A stretch of 64,000 nucleotides of DNA from Hysterium pulicare CBS 123377 (GCA_000467715.1 AJFK01000129.1:161120-225119); one strand, 5' to 3'. Counted from the first letter of the stretch, positions 12,201 through 24,677 are shown. The notes: generated by a model not told the origin, from the sequence alone. Numbers and translations: made by a program.

Positions 12201-12841
12201 GCGGTACGCAGCAAGATTACATGCGTCCTTTGAAAGAAGTGCCGCCGAATCTCATATTTCAGCTCTTGCCTCGCGCTCGGCCAGTACAAATTCCCACTCT
12301 AGGCCAAACTCTACATGTCCGACCTAAGAAATCTCAAGCGCCTGACCATGCAGGATTAATCCCCGTTTGGACTGAGCGACCACAAGGATTCTATTACGGG
12401 CCATACGAAGCTCCGCACCATTCTCCAAGTCCTCAACTAACTCGGTCATTCGCTACATCTCCATCCCCTCATTATCCGACTTCATTTACCCCGCCCTATG
12501 GGACTACTCCAAAGCATTCTGCTTCCAGCACTCCCTCGCATTCGTATACGTCGCCATATATTATTCCAGCACATCCTGCATACCCATCGGGATCACCATA
12601 TCATGCTCCAGCGCAACCAGTGCAACCGGCGCAACCATCGTACAATTCTCAACCAGCATATCCCTCTCAACCAGAATATCCCTCTCAACCAGCATATCCC
12701 TCTCAAATCTACCCAAACTACATTTCTGCAACTTCCTATCCGATACCAGTTAACGCTCCATATTGTCAAAACGTAGCGGCCACGCCTCAAACATCTCCTC
12801 CTCCACCAACCAGTCCTTACCAAGCATACCGGCCGCCTTGA
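9221..12841 (+). CDS. STAND NTPase (NACHT, NLR-like) with low-complexity C-terminal tail
   Basis: Two exons, 9221-10128 and 10207-12841, joined over a 78-nt GTATGT..CTATAG intron with branch GCTAACC, give 1180 aa. Residues 1 to about 180 form the helical fungal STAND N-terminal domain (MDPLTALGFASSIFQIIDF start). The NACHT Walker A (GKAGSGKST, residues 307-315) begins right after the splice. Walker B is LFIDGLDEFDG near residues 425-435, followed by the SRP sensor-like region and VFLWVTLAVKTLLEGL. The part around residues 770-960 contains ankyrin-like fragments (LLERGANPN, FIEHGADPN). The last about 150 residues are Pro/Ser/Tyr/Gln-rich with a YPSQPA repeat. Such proteins act as intracellular receptors in fungal nonself recognition or immunity; the ligand and effector here are unknown. 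Confidence 0.9.
12641..12712 (+). repeat. 18-nt in-frame tandem repeat in STAND tail
   Basis: Four consecutive imperfect 18-nt units encode YNSQPA, YPSQPE, YPSQPA and YPSQIY. An upstream Q-P-rich run (PAQPVQPAQPS) extends the low-complexity zone. The repeat keeps the reading frame, so copy-number change would lengthen or shorten the tail without breaking the gene. Confidence 0.85.
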
Positions 12842-14050
12842 TGATACTTCCCCAAAGGTGAAATGCGACTCGCTCCAGACCCTCCCAAGTAAAAGACCAA
12901 CAACTCCCACATACCGTTCTCAGCTGCCACGTCTACATGAAGTAGATAGTGGTATACGGTGGGGTGTCATTATTCGACTTCCATGGCCGTACGTGTCCCA
13001 ATAGATCCTATTCCGTATGGTATTACTTTCCGACTAGCCCTAAGAATGGCAATTTACTTTAACGTCTTGTACCTAGTCTAAATTAGCTTTGTAGGCTAGC
13101 AAGAAGGAAGGCGCTAAATGCCGACTCATCTTTGGAGTAGGATGAATCAGGACGCCTGTGTGGTTTGGCGGTGCACTGGGTTTCCCATCCAGCACGGTCA
13201 ACAATTGCCTAACGCTACACTCATCCATGATACGAGTTAAGCAAAAAGTGCTGCTTTTAAGATCAATAAATCCTGCATTGCGATATAGCTAAAATACTAA
13301 ATCAGCGAGAATGCGAGTTCGGAAACAGTTAGAACACGTGACTGGGGATTTCTCATACTGATGTTCTCATTTGAACGCCTATCAATTAGTATAATGCGTG
13401 CCTATCACAAATGCCTCAGATTGCAAGTATGGGACATTGGCGATTCAGAAAGGCTTGCTTTTGATGTTTGTGAGCTTGTCACTGTCCTCTCGCTCAACTT
13501 TTTAGGTATGGTTGCTCTATTGGGTGATGGATATGGAAATCAGTTCAGCCCGAGTTACATGTATGTAGCTCCTTTAGTCTCTCTTGAATCCACTAGGTAT
13601 GAACATGTAGCTACAAAAGACGGTGAGACATCAGTCGCCTCGCCGTTGATCTCATTCTCAAATAGAACTCTCCTGATAGTAGGCTTAGGGGAGGATCATT
13701 CTGACGAAGGAAGCGGCTTTCATTGACGGACACCATCATTATTACGGTTCCACGATTTAGTCGAGATAATGATCCCTAGAGAAGCATCAGTATAGGTGGA
13801 TGACTGTTTTAGCAACGTGATACTACTGACCTTACGGGCGCAATTCTTAGAGCTTCAGTCTAAAGCTGTTCATATGTATTCCGTATGTCAGATAACCAAT
13901 CGGCACCTTTTACCCTTATTCTGTACCTCGGCTACCCCCTCAGATTCTTGTATAAGGCCTCGCTCTAGCTACTCAATTGACCCTTATGCACGCCCATTTG
14001 CACATCTGACACCGTAGCGGAGTCATATATGAACTTTAGCCCTTTCCAGT
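12842..14050. other. Intergenic region, convergent gene ends
   Basis: It lies between the 3' end of the STAND gene (plus) and the 3' end of the DUF7580-type gene (minus). The open frames at 13361-13726 and 13796-14017 have no motif or splice support. I see no mobile-element feature in it. Confidence 0.5.
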
Positions 14051-16054
14051 TCAGATAGAAAGGGTCTCAATCATCTTCTCAAGCTGACAGATTACATCAC
14101 TGTAAACAGCTGCCTGCAATTCCTTTTTGCTGAGATCTGTGCCAAACCCAAAGTTGCATTGAAGGAGCTTGCGAGTAATCTCCGAATACTTAGGCCCCAA
14201 TGGCGTCGGTCGCGAAGCAAGGCGCCGTGCAGTCAATATAGGATTCGGGTCTTGCTCGATGCTGAAACTCTCGAGCGGCTTCCAGTGACCAAGTTCAAGA
14301 AGGGCTACGCCTAAGCTAAAGAGCGTGGCATTGTTGATACCGTAGAATTCCTCTTCAGAGAGGCTGTAAGCATCTGTGATATTAATTTGCACGCCCTCCA
14401 TTGGAACTGATTCATCTTTAGATGATGATATCGGTGCGCTCAGGTGGAGGGTTCTCAACGTGTCGTCATTGAACCGATTGCGAACTCCGAAATAGCACAG
14501 ATCGCGAAGCCGCCAACGTTGTGCGAGCCACGGAGTCTCGTTGAATTGAAGAATAGCTATTGCAGTCTTGTGGGCGAGTTTTAGCTGGTCCACGACAGTA
14601 AGCGCATCTTCTACCGATTGCACCATGAGGTCGGGAATAGAGAATATAGACTCCAGTGAGGTGCCTTGAGGCGCTCTACGTGTGATATTCCGCTTTTCTT
14701 CGAGATAGAAAACATGTTTGAACATGTTTGGTGTCTCTAGATAGCCAATGCAGTGCTCAGTGAGTTGTTTGCTGCAAAGCTGAAGGTTTTGCTTCAAATA
14801 ATAGCAAATATTTCTGGTTTGGCAAAGATTAACCCCGCCAATGGTTTGGGTCCCCACGACGCTGATAATGGCGCTCGAGATCTGTTCCGCGGTCGGGCCG
14901 ACAAACTTGACTTCTTCTACATCATCCTTAACAGAGCAGAAGCGAACCTTTTTCCGTTTTGCGATTGGCATGACGCAGGAAGGTGATTGGTCCAACGGTT
15001 TATTCTTCGGGGCGTTCGGCGCTGATATAGAATCATGTTCGACCTCCCTAGCTGAGTCGCGAGGGAGAGACCTTTTGCCTGTCGTCGTTTCTACGCTAAT
15101 GGATTGCACATATAGCCATATAGGCGGTTCCGGATTGAGTTTGGTACTGATAACATTAGCTTTCTATCTCGGAGCTAGCATTATAGTTGCTAGAGCGAAC
15201 CTTGCAGTTGCATCATTTGAATTTCTCTCTTGACAAGATATGGCGAGATCAAGCCGCACGCCGGACTGGACCTCTGCGTCAAGGCAGATTTTGGCGAAGT
15301 GCCGAGCGTGAGAGTGATCTGAACAGCACCATGCGCTAGAGAGTGCTTCGTACAGTTTCTGGGATGATTTCTGTATTGCGTTGATACGAGGAGGAAGTAC
15401 TTTGCGTTCTAAGCATCCACCATCGAGACAAATCTGCTGTTGTTGAAAAGCCCTAAGTTGCGACCGGAGCTGCGTTAATTCGGAATTACGATCTCGCAAG
15501 CTTGCGAGGCTTTTCTCGTATTTGGACTTCTCGAACGAGATACGGACAGAGTTACGAAGACGGCATATTGCAGTCTTCAGCGGTTCGCCCTAGAATGGTG
15601 AATGAGATGATGTCGCGGACGAGTCATGGGCTGAAGTCGGTCCTTTTCACGAACTAACCTTCGCTTTCCTCTCTACCAAAACATCAAATTTCCGGAACTC
15701 GAGCTCCAAGTCTTTGAGGATCTCGTTCGAGGCATCGATAATGCTTCTACATAAATCGAGGTTGTCTTTCAAGCATTCGTTCAAGTCCTCGCTGATTTCC
15801 TTATTACGCCATCTTTCGTCTGACGTGTCTTTGAGCATGTCTTTTATCGATTGGTCATCGTCAACTACCAGCCGCAGTAAGAAATGGCACTCGTTACGAA
15901 AAATTCCCCTGTGAACCTTGAATTGGACCTGGAGGACTCTGATTTCTTTCGAATAATGCCGAAACGTGTGGAATTTGTCGGAAATGGCCGAGTACCCCTT
16001 CACGACTTCAATCAAGATGGGTAGAACACCGAAAACGACACCAACGATTTCCAT
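14051..16054 (-). CDS. DUF7580-like fungal protein, pseudokinase-like C-terminus
   Basis: Three exons on minus (16054-15659, 15589-15201, 15146-14051), with introns of 69 nt (GTTAGT..CTAG) and 54 nt (GTTCGC..ATCAG, branch GCTAAT), give 626 aa. All phases close exactly. Start ATG 16054 gives MEIVGVVFGVLPILIEVVKGY, the usual hydrophobic opening of this fungal family. The middle is helical and charged. The C-terminal third has LFSLGVALLELGHWKPL, then a Cys/Phe-containing end (KLLQCNFGFG), as in DUF7580 proteins, whose fold is often related to kinase C-lobes. No catalytic HRD or DFG is visible, so kinase activity is not expected. Family members commonly sit beside HET and STAND genes, as here. 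The exact role is unknown. Confidence 0.82.
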
Positions 16055-16416
16055 CTTTTGAGATAAGTTAAGATTGTAAGGGAGGTCGAAGTCTTCATCA
16101 TTGCGGCTGGTCATGTCAAGACGGCTGAGGCTCTTCACTGCTGCCTTGCAGCTCAGCCCCGCCGCTCCGCCTCCACAAGGATTGCGCCCGTATGAATATT
16201 CAACAGGACTACCTACTCTCACCAGTACAACATACTCTTCCAGAGATATTCAACTTTCAAGGAGATATGACTACAAGGTGACGTTGAAGTCTTCTTATTC
16301 GAATCTTGATGGAATGAGCCAGCGCCCAGCCTTACGCCAACTGAAACATAGGTTTGTTACGACCGCCACATCGTGTATTAATCCGAAGGATCCGACCGCA
16401 CTCAATGACTACTAGT

Positions 16417-19377
16417 ATGGAGAGCAAAGCAGGAGCGTACGGTACTGCTAGTCTATTGACCGACTTCCAAAGACTGTAGGTCGGGAGCGCTGACCTAGGC
16501 AGGTAACCATAGTAACAATCAAACGCAACGCTATGGTCAACCAAGATTGAGCTCGTATGCGATTCCTTCAACAAAATCGGTGGACTCTTCGACGAGAATC
16601 AAGACCTGGCAAGATGCTACTTCTTTGGAGCTGAGCTCCGGGGAGCTTGGGATAGTCGCAAGCCTTGTGCAAAGTTGCATTGAACTTTTAGGGATTATTA
16701 TGATAGAAACGCACGATATCACGCCGCTTTCAGTAAAGGACAAGAATACAATCAAAAGAAGCCATGATACCATTAAGCTTTGGGCTGATGGACATGGTGT
16801 CTCTAGCGGCAGGCTTGATCATATCCTTGAACGATCTAGGGAATTGAGACATACGACCTTAATTGCTCTCAATTCTCTTTGTGGACTTATCTCTCAAAGT
16901 AAGTTTTTGGTCCTCGTACGTCCCTCTTTCAATGGTGCTAATTGACTAGGGTTGCTCAAAGCCGTCTCCCGTGGCCGGCCGGAAGTCAGATTAGCAGCAA
17001 TTCGCAAAACCAACATTCAAGCTCTGTATGAACAGACAAAATTCATTCTGTCCGGTTTTGACGACGAGAGCGATAGCGATTCCGAAAGCTCCGATGATGA
17101 AGGTGAAGAGGAGAGTACCTCCACAATCATAAAAGATCTGAGGACCTATACGCTTTGCCTCGTGGATTTGAATGGGGCCTTGGAATATCCAGTCACTGAT
17201 CCCGAATACGTTGAGAAAACCACTACGCTATCACGGCCAGAAAAAGGAGAGGCTCATGACTACTATGCTGATCTCATCAGTGAGAAATATCCTCAGGCGA
17301 GCGCGGATCTCGTTCGCTGTCTTGGTAAAATGAATTGGGAACGCTATCAACGTATCCAAGCTGAGCGCCTAGCAAACACAACGGCTAATGATGCTTCGGA
17401 CCTCGCCGACGCCGAGTCCAAATTCCAGGACAGCGGACTGGGTACCTCCGTACCGGCACAAACATCTTATGCTGCCACTGTCTTTTCTTATATGTCAAGC
17501 ATGTCAGGAGGAACGGCTGCTCAAATACCACCGCTCCCAGCCGATGCAAAGTCTGGACAGCGATTCGAGTGCGTCGCTTGTGGGAAACATATTCGGGCAA
17601 CCAACAATCGTGAATGGAGGTATGTGCGTTGACATCAGATACACATTGTTGCAAGGCTAACACCAATCCTCGATAGGAAACATTTGTTTGGCGATCTCCG
17701 GCCATACAGTTGTTTTCACCCTGGATGCAAATATAGCTCAGTATCTTTTAGCGATCGCCAGCTATGGGTGACTCATCTTGGGCTCGACCACGGATTTAGT
17801 CCCAAGTGGCAGAGCCAAATATGCCCGTTTTGCTTCAAAGCCTCCGGCGAAGGGAAGAGTGCAGTCTTGGTACACTTTGCAAGGCACATGGAGGAGATTG
17901 CCTTAGCTGCGCTTCCTCGTGGTATCGATTCTGAGGCCAACTCAGAGGCCGATACTTCTCGAAATCAAGACTCAGAGGTAGACGGAGGATCACCAGACGC
18001 TAACAAAGCAAGTGGAGTAGGAAAAGCCGATGACGACCCGTCGAATGAACCGTCTCACAGCAACGATGTTAACTACACGAAACTCGGTCGAATTGCCAAA
18101 GCTAAGAAAGGGTTAAGGATTCACCAGTGTGATGAATGCGAGAAGGTATGTCCATCGAACTCTCAATTCATCACTTTCGCTCTACCGAAGTATCATCGCA
18201 CTAGCCCGGCTAGCTAGTATGTCTGATCATTTTACAACTTACATGTATGTAATGATTATCTTTTATGTTGGCTGACTCCGACTTAGTGCTACACTCGGGC
18301 TGAGCATTTAAGGTGAGCACCGATAAGTATTCTTCTGATCAAGCAGCATACATAATGACTCTTTCAAGGCGACATCGAAAAAGCCATGACCACGGTCCCC
18401 ACATTTGCAGTTTTTCTGATTGTGGAAAGACGTTCTCTAGATTTGATCTACTGAAACGACATCAAGAGAGACAGTAAGCAGGGTGCTTTTATCGCCGTTC
18501 ACAGCAAAAGCTGATAATTACGCAGTGATGAGATTGGGAATGATCAGGGCAGGTCGAATGAGAGTCTAGACCAGTTAAAGAAGATCGCGACTGGGCAAGA
18601 TAGCTCTGGTTTCCTCGATACACCTTTGCCTGATGTCGCCACTCAGGCTAGTGATGATGGACTGGAATCAATGAATCCGAAGGGTGTACTAGCAACCATT
18701 TGCAGTATCTGCAGCGCTCCTAGTCAGTACTGCGGACATGGCCTTGTAGGTTCTCTTCTGATTCACAAATCCGCCTTCGCAAAGCTAAAACCATAGACCC
18801 ACGTGCTTACTCAGCAACAATTGCTCCCTGTCAAGCCCGATAGCCTTCTTGGGCTACTTGGGCACCCAGGGTGGCCAGAAGACACGAAGTCCCCACTACC
18901 AGCATTTTCTCCTGACGTGTATGGACAGCGGCATGGAGTGTGGTCTAATTTGGAGGACGAATTACCCTTGGCACAGCCAAAACAGAAGGCCCAACCAACA
19001 CGAAGGCTCGCTCCTAAACAAAACGGGTTCCACTGTGACCACGAGGGTTGCAATAAGGCCTTCAATCGAAATGTCGACCTAATGTACTTGCTTCTATTAT
19101 TGTAATTCTCCTTTCAATTCTAACTTCTCACAGACGTCACCGGAAGACCCATTTAAGCAACTCTGAGCGACCACACAAGTGCTCCATTTGTCCAAAAGCC
19201 TTCTTATACCCTAAAGATCGCGACCGACACCAACGAACTCACCCCAACTTTGATTCGTCTCCTTCAATGCTATACTGCACTGTCTCTGGATGCACTAACA
19301 CAGTTGGGTTCAGTCGGAAAGATAATCTTCGACAACACATGAGGAAGCAACATCCTGGAATTTCTACACCCGAATAA
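16417..19377 (+). CDS. Multi-exon C2H2 zinc-finger protein
   Basis: Exons: 16513-16898, 16950-17619, 17677-18145, 18287-18312, 18369-18473, 18526-18745, 18797-19083, 19134-19377. A proposed 5' exon at 16417-16436 (MESKAGA) brings the total to 808 aa. Splices from exon 16513 onwards are supported because they rebuild C2H2 fingers broken across introns: C-x2-C-x12-H-x3-H over exons 17677/18287/18369, and C-x4-C-x12-H-x3-H over 18369/18526 and 18797/19134. The N-terminal part is helical and resembles the leader of other fungal C2H2 proteins. An acidic Ser/Asp run lies near residues 165-180. Three atypical fingers precede at least five canonical ones. Likely DNA-binding and nuclear. The 5' end is the weak point: no ATG exists in frame upstream of 16513 without a splice. 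Confidence 0.8.
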
Positions 19378-19816
19378 ATTCAACCCGAACGTAGAACGGG
19401 GCTTTTTATAGGGCTGGAACAAGAGGTACAAAATCCCAAGAACAAAGCGCTGTGACATTCAATCACACATCCGCAAATGACTCTGGGGTGATTCCCTTAT
19501 TATTCAATCATTAAATTACCAGCATGTTTGATGAAAGTGTGAACCAACATAGGGGAGAATTAAGAAATTTCATAATTCGAAGTCCATAATTACCGCCAAG
19601 AAACACTTATCTCTACGGGTCGACTCGGAGTCACATTTGGTCCTGGACATGAGGGGTCATTTATCAACGTCACTAGTTTTTTACAGTCTAACATTTTTGA
19701 AGTCCAGAATCGACCTTATCGGGAAAGCACTGAGCAGATTGAAATTAAAATCGTCTTCAATGATCTATCTACAATATTTTCTTTCCTACACGTTTACGTT
19801 TCCAACTATAAATGCT
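19378..19816. other. Intergenic region, convergent gene ends
   Basis: It lies between the C2H2 stop and the GH5 stop, both reading inwards. AT-rich, no supported gene; it must contain two polyadenylation regions. Confidence 0.55.
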
Positions 19817-20940
19817 CTATTGCCCTTTCCAAGCGCCAACAATGCACGACTTCACAAGCGACGTGTCAGACCAAGAGTTACCTTGCTGTGTAGGAGTTTC
19901 GTTAAGTTCGTAGGTTGCGGCGAATCCACCAGCCGCCCATCCAATATATCCAATGTAGACATCAGAGTTTTGGCTATTACGGATTGTGTCAGTTGCTGAC
20001 CGTCAAAAGTGAGCAGAACAGGCGATAAAACTCACTTCAAGAACTGGATCTCCTGGCACAGGTATTTCTGACAACTCGCCGTATTCCCACCCCCCGTCTC
20101 CGAAAGGATAGCCTGGCGCTTATTATCCTTCAACCACGCTGCCAACGGCTGGAAGGCGTTCGACACATTATCCTTCACGCACTCGGTATGCGTACCCGAG
20201 TTATCCGAATCCAAATACTTATGCACATCCATGATCAAATTATCAGTCGTTCCATCCGGATTCGTCACCTTTGCCAACGCAGCCGCAGATCCAGACGAAA
20301 CGAAGACCTCGGCACTGGTGTATTGCTGCCCGGGGAGGAGAATCATCTGCGAGGTAGCGCCCGCTCCTCGAATGGCCGTGACGACCGCCTGACACGTAGC
20401 CGCCCATTTGATGTCTGGGATGTCGTGCGGCTCGTTCATAACGCCGAACGCAATCTTCGACTCGGATTTATACTTGGTCGCGATCTGCTTCCAGATATCC
20501 GCTAATTGGGCATCAGCAGGCCCGCCCTGTCCTACAATCTGTCCGTTCCATCGCGCATAGTTATGGATATCGATGATGCACATGCCAGCACCGGAGTTCA
20601 AGCACCCTTTCACCAGAGCGTCGTATTGGTTGAAGTTAGTGCTGTCGAGTGTTCCGCCCAGCTTGCTGTTCGTGAGGAATTGCCAGCCGACGGGGAGACG
20701 GAATGCGTTCAGAGTGTCGTCTTTCACGAAGTGGTTCATTTGGCCGACGGCATTGGCGCCTTGGACGATGTTGTAGGGCTTGTTTGTGCCCGTCTGCGAA
20801 CATGTCCCATCGGTTCCGCAGCCGAAATCGAAGCCGGCGATGTTGACGCCTGCGAATTTGGTCTTGGAGGCGGCGGGGGCGGTCGGGGCAGAGAGGACGG
20901 CGGTGGCGCCTGTCAGGGCGAGGATTACGGAGGACTTCAT
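19817..20940 (-). CDS. Secreted GH5 endo-beta-1,4-glucanase
   Basis: Two exons (20940-20036 and 19973-19817) with a 62-nt GTGAGT..AATAG intron give 353 aa. ATG 20940 is followed by a signal peptide (MKSSVILALTGATAVLS, cleavage near Ala-Pro). The GH5 cellulase domain then runs to the end: GVNIAGFDFGCGTDG, RLPVGWQFL, IDIHNYARWNG, acid/base Glu170 in VMNEPHD, MDVHKYLDSDNSG and nucleophile Glu281 in LSETGGG. Exon 2 adds the terminal strand and helix (YIGWAAGGFAATYELNE). The length matches single-domain fungal GH5 cellulases; there is no CBM1 or Ser/Thr linker. It should hydrolyse internal cellulose bonds outside the cell. Catalytic residues are intact, and two Cys pairs typical of the family are present. 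Confidence 0.93.
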
Positions 20941-22155
20941 GATCGTGAAGGTGGAGATACACCGAGAAGGATATACACAGTTGAAGAGAAGGTGGGGAGA
21001 GGCATGTTCTAAAGGACATCGTGGCCATTTATACTGGGTGATCGATAGTGCTATCGAGCCAGGCATATACAGGGGTTTCTAGGCCCGCATGTCCGCTCTT
21101 CCCATAGACTACATCTCATATACATGGACGTCATCTGGTATAGTAAGAAGAGCTTGGCAGAAGTGTTCGTTTGGCTGTTTCAGCGACGTGAAACGGGCAT
21201 GATTGGATCTGCATTCAAACCCACACCTAGATTCGGATTCAGGCTGGTATGCACCGTTGGAGACATATCCGCTATAGTAAGGCATGATCTTCCAGATAGA
21301 TTGAACAGATTAAGTATGGTTGGTGCATTCAGGTCCTTTATTCATGCAGGTCCCTGGTTGTAGCCGAAAAAGCTTGATGGGGGCTTGATTGCAATTGATG
21401 GAGACGAGCATGGTTGTTGTACCGGGTTAGAGGTTCCGAAGCAAATTTATTTGCGGAGACGTTTATTGTGGGGTGGATTGTGAGTGGCTTGACTATGACC
21501 ATATTGACTTGGATATATATTAATTGAGGCTTCGAGAAGCATTGACGTTGATATTAAATTCCCGAGCCTTGTTTGATGATTGGCGAATCAGCACGAAACA
21601 AAGGGGGACTGAATTCCTGGAAAAGGTGAATTCATGCACCTGGGAAATGACCCTTCCGAGTTGAAATAGCTGGGTATGTTTGTTTCGAGTAGAAGCAGAT
21701 GAATTTTTCGAGTTTCGATGTTCATTAAATTCTGCGGCGATTGAATAATCGTCGACGCACGACCCAACCAGGGATTCCCCACACTCACGATCATGCGTCC
21801 AAGATAAATGAGGTGTCGGACCGAGACTCCATCATCATGTCAGTTGCTGATAAGCTATACAATTTTTTTTACTTTTGAACTATAGTGAACGCTTGCTATA
21901 AGAACACACATTCGGGCCCCGTTTTATACTCTTATGCAGCAGCGAGTAGACTGGTCGCGGAAACGCAAACCCATATACTATCTGCCTGTACCGCCATAAC
22001 TTTAAATGCCGTGGCGTACTGATATCTCGAATTAACAAGATCCAGAGGTTCCTTGGAGTAGCAATCCTGCGCGATCAAAAGTCCCAACCAAACATCCCGA
22101 CGCAACAAGCACCCAAAAACCAACAAACGCAGAACGCTAGCTAGCTAGCCAGGTT
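20941..22155. other. Intergenic region upstream of GH5
   Basis: It contains the GH5 promoter and, to the right, the 3' region of the HET gene ending at 22156. No open frame with family resemblance. AT-rich patches lie around 21480-21580 and 21850-21900. Confidence 0.55.
21028..21033 (-). promoter_or_regulatory. TATA box of the GH5 gene
   Basis: TATAAA on the minus strand about 90 nt upstream of ATG 20940, a usual spacing for strongly regulated secreted-enzyme genes. Position and sequence are seen; use is inferred. Confidence 0.5.
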
Positions 22156-24677
22156 TCAAACCAGCTCAATCATCTCTACCTCTGCCATACCAAACCCCTT
22201 CTCTATCGATCTCTCAAAGAGCCTCCCCACCCCAACTCTCTCATACCGCCGCCCACCTACATTTCTCACAAAGATAACATTCGAGATCCTGGCCCCTCCA
22301 CTAGAGATCAGATATCCAAGTCCATGGGGGAACTGGCTCCCACGCGACGTCGAAACGTGAAAAGCCGACAAGGCAATATCTTCGCCGCAACTTGCATCGT
22401 CTTGCAAGTAGGGGTGCTCGAAGGAACCCCAGCCGGCGACTGTTTTGGGGTCTGAGGGCGAGCAGATTTTTCTCCAGTTGGGCCAAAGACTTGTCTTTTG
22501 AAAATCAAGGTCTTTTGAGTGGTCGGCTAGGTACTTAGATTGTGTGGCCTCTTGGATGCAGTGTAAATCTTCTTCGGTTGAGAAATGCTCGGTGGCTAGG
22601 ATGGGTTGCATGTGTCCTGCTACTAGTAGTGACGCGTACTGAATGTTAGCATCGAATTCTTCTTTGATAGGTTGAAGGGGTTGGCTGAGTGGGCTCCTGG
22701 CGCCGCTACAGCTGTCGAGGTCATCGAATGAGTCGTCGATAAGTTTCTGAGGCAGTTCCCGCGAGCTTCCGGCGCCATTACCGCTTCCAAGGTCCTCTAT
22801 TTGGTTTTCGCGAGTTTCTTGATGTAGGAGACGGCTAGTATCATCGTTGCCGGGACTAGGACTTCGACTTCGACTTCGTGGTGGAGGATAATCGGGGACT
22901 AGATTATGTTCTACCCCATCAAGAGTGATCACACTAATGAGATGGAAAGCCGGGGAGAATTTCACTAATGGCCAGACTACTGGTGCAAGCAACGAAGTCC
23001 ATGACCATTTAGGCATCCCAGCGATTATATTGACTTCGTCTGCAGAAGTCCATTTCTTCTCCCACAAAAGCCCTCGATGAATATCTGACAGCCAAAGTCC
23101 AGGTACGTAGTTATACTTCCAATCATCAAAGTACGTCCGCCTACTCAATGCGTCTCGAAATTCTTTTGCAAGGCCGGCTAACGCAATGATACGATCCTTC
23201 TCGGGCTTTGTGAGATGCAGGCCTGTATAAGGCACCAGTAATCTATACCAAGTAGAGATCGAGAATTCGGGAAAGTAAAAGAAGCGTTTGAGAGTCAGGG
23301 CCTGGGAATCCGCTTCACCTGGATGAGATATGGTCTCTCCACGATCATTCCTCGGGGGATCCGTCTGGCATTCGAAGAAGGCTCCATACGGAGTCATGCA
23401 GACAATCCTGCGGCTCAGAAGCCATTCCTGGAATACCCATCCTCTGGTCATGAGCTCGCTGTTTTGTACAGCTGACTGGTATTGATTGATCAAGTGGTCG
23501 TTGTATCGAAAGACGTAGAAATACCCTTTTCGATTGCGTTCCGCGTCTCGATATGGCAGTCGAGCTAGTCGAGGAGCTTGACTAATTCTGCTAGGGAAAA
23601 GGCCTGAGTCTGGATCCGTCGAGGTCGCGACGAGAGTTACTAATGCATTCTGGTAGTAATCCGCCATCTTGAGAGCCTCTTTGCTCCAGTCTCGACCCCC
23701 ATCTCCCTCTTGAATAACGCACAAGGAGTGAGTCCAAACATACTTCACACCCAACTGACTCGCTACAAACATCGCGTCCGAAAATGTCTTTGGGAGCATT
23801 CCCAGCGCTAGAAATGTCTCCCTGCTTTCATAGTTGCCCACCGTAGTTCGCGAGGTCTCGGTGTCCTTATTCCAGCGGTGACTGAGTGCAACGTAGGAAC
23901 CCAGCAGCCCCTCAGTCTCTTTCAACCGAGACCCGTGGTCCAGAACCTCGATGCAGCGTGTTGGTAAATGCGACCTGTCAGCGCCGGGCAGGGATGACCC
24001 CGAAATGCGCCGGCGACACTTTTTATGAAGTCGGCAGCTTTGCAACCAGCGATTGAGGAGTGAAGTATACTCCGAGGAAGTTGGATCATCTCCGGGGAAG
24101 CTCCCAATCACGTCCCTATTCGATGAGGCTGGACTATCTTCAGATAGGCGCGTCAGCCTTGCGAACCAGTCTTCCAGGAAAGCTACTCACCTGGGTCAGC
24201 AGCAACGTTGAAATCAAGGGTCAGAGTTGGTGCTTTGGACTTGAACATAGCCTTATAATTGAAGTTGGTAAAAGCGTGGAAAGCTCCCATGCCGAATACG
24301 TCCCAACCAGCTCTCTCAAACTTCTTAAATGAACCACTTAGTTCCGTCCCATAGTCGACTGGAGCCAGTGTTATGCTGAGTTTGGTGACCTGGAGACGTT
24401 GCACCTCATACTCAGCCTCGTCCTCGTCTTCTATTGAGTCGAGGGAGCTACACAGCTTGAAGTGCAGCCACAATGTACCCTCCCATCCTTTCGGCAATAT
24501 TTGAGGTTGGAGCTCGAGTGCACGCTCGAACGAGTCGTTCAACAAAGAACAGAAAGAACAACCAGCGATAGCAGCGTATTGGACTCTCTTGTGCTGGTAC
24601 CCCCTCATACCACGAATATCTTTTAAGAAGCTGTGGATATCGAACAACTGGCAAGAATCGCAGAGGTCCTGAGGCAT
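22156..24677 (-). CDS. HET-domain protein with altered second signature
   Basis: Two exons (24677-24191 and 24137-22156) with a 53-nt GTGAGT..TGAAG intron (branch GCTGACG) give 822 aa. ATG 24677 (MPQDLCDSCQLFD) is preferred; upstream frame 24686 uses TTG. The N-terminus has the CxxC..CxxC-like head (CDSCQLFD, GCSFCSLL) common in this HET subgroup. The HET core follows: YVALSHRWN, TFSDAMFVASQLGVKYVW, SLCVIQEGDGGRDW, then MADYYQNALVTLVAT and RGWVFQEWLLSRRIV. The normally conserved W-x-D-S-L-C motif reads W-T-H-S-L-C, an Asp to His change. An acidic Ser/Arg-rich insert lies near residues 560-640. Otherwise intact. Likely cytosolic recognition or cell-death protein; the effect of the substitution is unknown. 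Confidence 0.9.

Noticed and set aside
13361-14017. Two plus-strand frames of 121 and 73 codons
   Set aside because: No recognisable domain, no supporting splice signals, mixed composition.
16547-16556. Start of the C2H2 gene at 16547 (TTG) or 16556 (ATG)
   Set aside because: TTG is not a likely start in fungi, and the 16556 ATG is in another frame that soon stops; a spliced 5' exon is more likely.
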